Source: Acidobacteriota bacterium (lineage in GTDB: Bacteria > Acidobacteriota > Terriglobia > Terriglobales > Acidobacteriaceae). Taken from it: a stretch of DNA of 8,351 bases. A model generated the notes under the pieces. That model searched no databases. It saw nothing but the letters and a program-made list of their open reading frames with translations, and had not been told where the DNA came from. A program made the position numbers and the translations under genes. The stretch is taken from assembly GCA_021781255.1 (NCBI GenBank), contig JAJXXG010000899.1, positions 1 to 8,351 on the forward strand, given 5' to 3'. Shown here in pieces: positions 7,121-8,351 of this stretch (position 1 is the first letter of the stretch; each line of letters starts with the position of its first letter).

Positions 7121-7387
7121 ATGGCTCGTGGATGGGAGAGTAAATCGGTGGAGGATCAGATGGCAAGTGCTTTGGAGAATCCCGGAGCGGATCCCGGCAA
7201 CGGCCTTGTGAGCGATGAGGACCGGCGCGCAGCCGAACAGCAGCGCGCAGCGCGGGAACGAGAGAAACAGTCGCTCAACCTGCAACGCGAAAATATCCTG
7301 TCGCAAAAGACGTCGAATCCGGGCCGGCGCGCCGCTCTTGAGGCCGCACTGGCCCACGTTGAGTCGCAGATTCAGGCAATGGGGTAA
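7121..7387 (+). CDS. Small charged helical protein of unknown function
   Basis: An 88-residue soluble protein without a signal peptide or membrane segment. It starts MARGWESKSVEDQ, followed by a Gly/Pro-containing linker (20-29). A strongly charged, probably helical or coiled-coil stretch follows (about 32-60, rich in Arg, Glu, Gln and Ala), then NPGRR (66-70) and a second helix (71-86). I recall similar short proteins with the MARGWESKSVE start in Acidobacteriota, but their role is unknown to me. The frame is supported by its own ATG directly after a -10-like hexamer, by its position between two minus-strand genes, and by coherent composition; the overlapping opposite-strand frames are Arg/Pro-rich or lack structure. 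There is no Shine-Dalgarno sequence. It is divergent from the MDR gene, whose start is 79 bp away, and may share a control region with it. Confidence 0.72.
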   Translation: MARGWESKSVEDQMASALENPGADPGNGLVSDEDRRAAEQQRAAREREKQSLNLQRENILSQKTSNPGRRAALEAALAHVESQIQAMG

Positions 7388-7516
7388 AGCGGAGCCGGAA
7401 AGCAAGCTTCCCTTCCCCAAACTCTACAGCAAGATGCGCTTCTTCGGGCTGCCCGATTCGAGGCGACCGTGTGTCGATTTGTGGTCTTGCACGTGCAATC
7501 CGGTAAAGTGTGCCGG
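7388..7516. other. Convergent intergenic stretch without a gene
   Basis: The gap of 129 bp lies between the small plus-strand gene and the end of the minus-strand SDR gene. It holds a short GC hairpin at 7444-7456 (TCGGG / CCCGA, 3-nt loop) without a T tract, and the palindrome at 7487-7498. I see no clear terminator or tRNA here. Confidence 0.4.
7487..7498. promoter_or_regulatory. Perfect 12-bp palindrome
   Basis: TTGCACGTGCAA is a perfect palindrome with the TTG...CAA ends and central CG seen in many LacI-type or similar operators. It lies in a convergent intergenic region rather than before a gene start, so an operator role is not supported by position. It does not look like part of a terminator. 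Confidence 0.3.
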
Positions 7517-8287
7517 TCACTGCTCGCGGTGAATAAGCAGGCTATTGGCCTGATTGACTGAGGCGAGCGAGACGCGTGCGATGTTCACATGCTCGGGGCG
7601 GGTAACAGCCCAGACAATCACATCGGCGACATCTTCGGCGGCGAGCGGCTTGATGCCCTTGTATATCTTGGCGGCGCGGCCTGCGTCGCCGCGGAATCGG
7701 ACGAGGCTGAAGTCGGTCTCGACCAGCCCGGGATCGACGCTAGTAACGCGCACAGGCTTGCCAAGCAGATCCTCGCGGAGGCCGTCGCTGATGGCACGCG
7801 AAGCGGCCTTGGTGCTGCAATAGACCGCCCCGTTGGGGTAAACCAGCTCGCCGGCCATGGAGCCTAGGTTGACCACGTGGCCGTGGCCGCGCACGACCAT
7901 GCCGGGAACCACGGCGCGCACCACATAGAGCATCCCCTTGATGTTGGTGTCGATCATCTCTTCCCAGTCATCGATCTTGCCCGTGTAGAGCTTTTCCATG
8001 CCCCGGCTAAGGCCGGCATTGTTGACCAAGATCTCGATCTCCGCCCACTCCGGAGGCAGCTCGTCGATGGCGCGCTGCACGCCATGGCGACTGCGCACAT
8101 CCAGATCGATGGAATAGACGGCTGCGGCGCCGCGATCCAGCGCCTTCGAGGCGACCTCAGCCAGTTTGCCGGCGCGGCGGGCGGCCAGCAGCAAACGCGA
8201 ACCCTCGGCCGCAAACGCCAAAGCGGTTGCCGCGCCTATGCCAGCGCTGGCCCCGGTGATGAAGACTATCTTCCCTTTCAAGCGCAT
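7517..8287 (-). CDS. ydfG: YdfG-like short-chain dehydrogenase (3-hydroxy acid dehydrogenase type)
   Basis: A cytoplasmic NAD(P)-dependent oxidoreductase of 256 residues in the classical short-chain dehydrogenase family. It has the cofactor motif TGASAGIG (11-18), NNAG (89-92), structural Asn115, and the catalytic Ser143, Tyr156 and Lys160 (YCSTK). AARR at 35-38 after the second strand fits NADP. Beyond the family motifs it shares long blocks with E. coli YdfG: LVNNAGLSRGME, DDWEEMIDTNIKGM, VPGMV-RGHGH, DPGLVETDFSLVRFRGD, and the C-terminal region PEHVNI through LIHREQ. YdfG oxidises L-serine and other 3-hydroxy acids and reduces malonic semialdehyde; the same activity here is inferred. The ATG at 8287 has AGGAT 7 nt upstream (plus 8294-8298). 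The neighbour further along the strand is the MDR gene, separated by the plus-strand small gene, so the two are unlikely to be one operon. Confidence 0.93.
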   Translation of the reverse strand: MRLKGKIVFITGASAGIGAATALAFAAEGSRLLLAARRAGKLAEVASKALDRGAAAVYSIDLDVRSRHGVQRAIDELPPEWAEIEILVNNAGLSRGMEKLYTGKIDDWEEMIDTNIKGMLYVVRAVVPGMVVRGHGHVVNLGSMAGELVYPNGAVYCSTKAASRAISDGLREDLLGKPVRVTSVDPGLVETDFSLVRFRGDAGRAAKIYKGIKPLAAEDVADVIVWAVTRPEHVNIARVSLASVNQANSLLIHREQ

Positions 8288-8351
8288 ACCGCCATCCTAC
8301 AAATGGCCTTGGCTGCGTTGCTGTGATAGGCGCTACATCCTCACGGCTTAT
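8288..8351. other. Right edge upstream of the SDR gene
   Basis: These 64 bases hold the SDR ribosome-binding site (8294-8298). I see no convincing promoter, hairpin or gene start, and cannot say what lies beyond the edge. Confidence 0.4.

Noticed and set aside
7388..7516. tRNA or other structured RNA in the convergent gap
   Set aside because: No cloverleaf arms or conserved T-loop sequence could be assembled; only isolated short hairpins are present.

Overview
The window is GC-rich, compact, ordinary bacterial chromosome with mostly housekeeping and accessory metabolic genes. The gene set suggests a member of the Acidobacteriota or a close relative: a pyruvoyl-type arginine decarboxylase in a bacterium, a secreted DUF4252 protein, a long-type NADP isocitrate dehydrogenase next to an LDH-type malate dehydrogenase, and a small charged protein starting MARGWESKSVE. 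This assignment rests on recall of families, not on a search. I see no phage, transposase, CRISPR array, rRNA or tRNA.

Left part (1-1242, minus strand): a pyruvoyl-dependent arginine decarboxylase is followed downstream by the 5' part of an N-carbamoylputrescine amidase gene that runs off the left edge. Together they give the first and last steps of arginine -> agmatine -> N-carbamoylputrescine -> putrescine. The gap between them holds a compact 115-bp element with 20-bp imperfect terminal inverted repeats and nested inner inverted repeats, which is the least explained structure in the window.

Middle (1243-4746, plus strand): a 261-bp divergent intergenic region rich in GC hairpins leads into a secreted DUF4252 protein, then icd and mdh. 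The last two are 46 bp apart, with a strong Shine-Dalgarno sequence before mdh, and probably form a TCA-cycle operon. A hairpin with flanking A and T tracts between mdh and the convergent phoU looks like a bidirectional terminator.

Right part (4747-8351): on the minus strand, reading right to left, are a YdfG-like short-chain dehydrogenase, an MDR7-type zinc-independent alcohol dehydrogenase/quinone reductase, a yeast-type cytosine deaminase homologue and phoU without pst genes. One small plus-strand gene (7121-7387) lies between the two dehydrogenases and appears to have a leaderless start. The 130 bp between that small gene and the SDR gene hold a perfect 12-bp palindrome and no gene.

I found no clear new multi-gene system. 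The candidates worth a second look are the 531-645 element, the leaderless start at 7121, the repeated hairpin sequence at 1319-1431 and the cytosine-deaminase variant.
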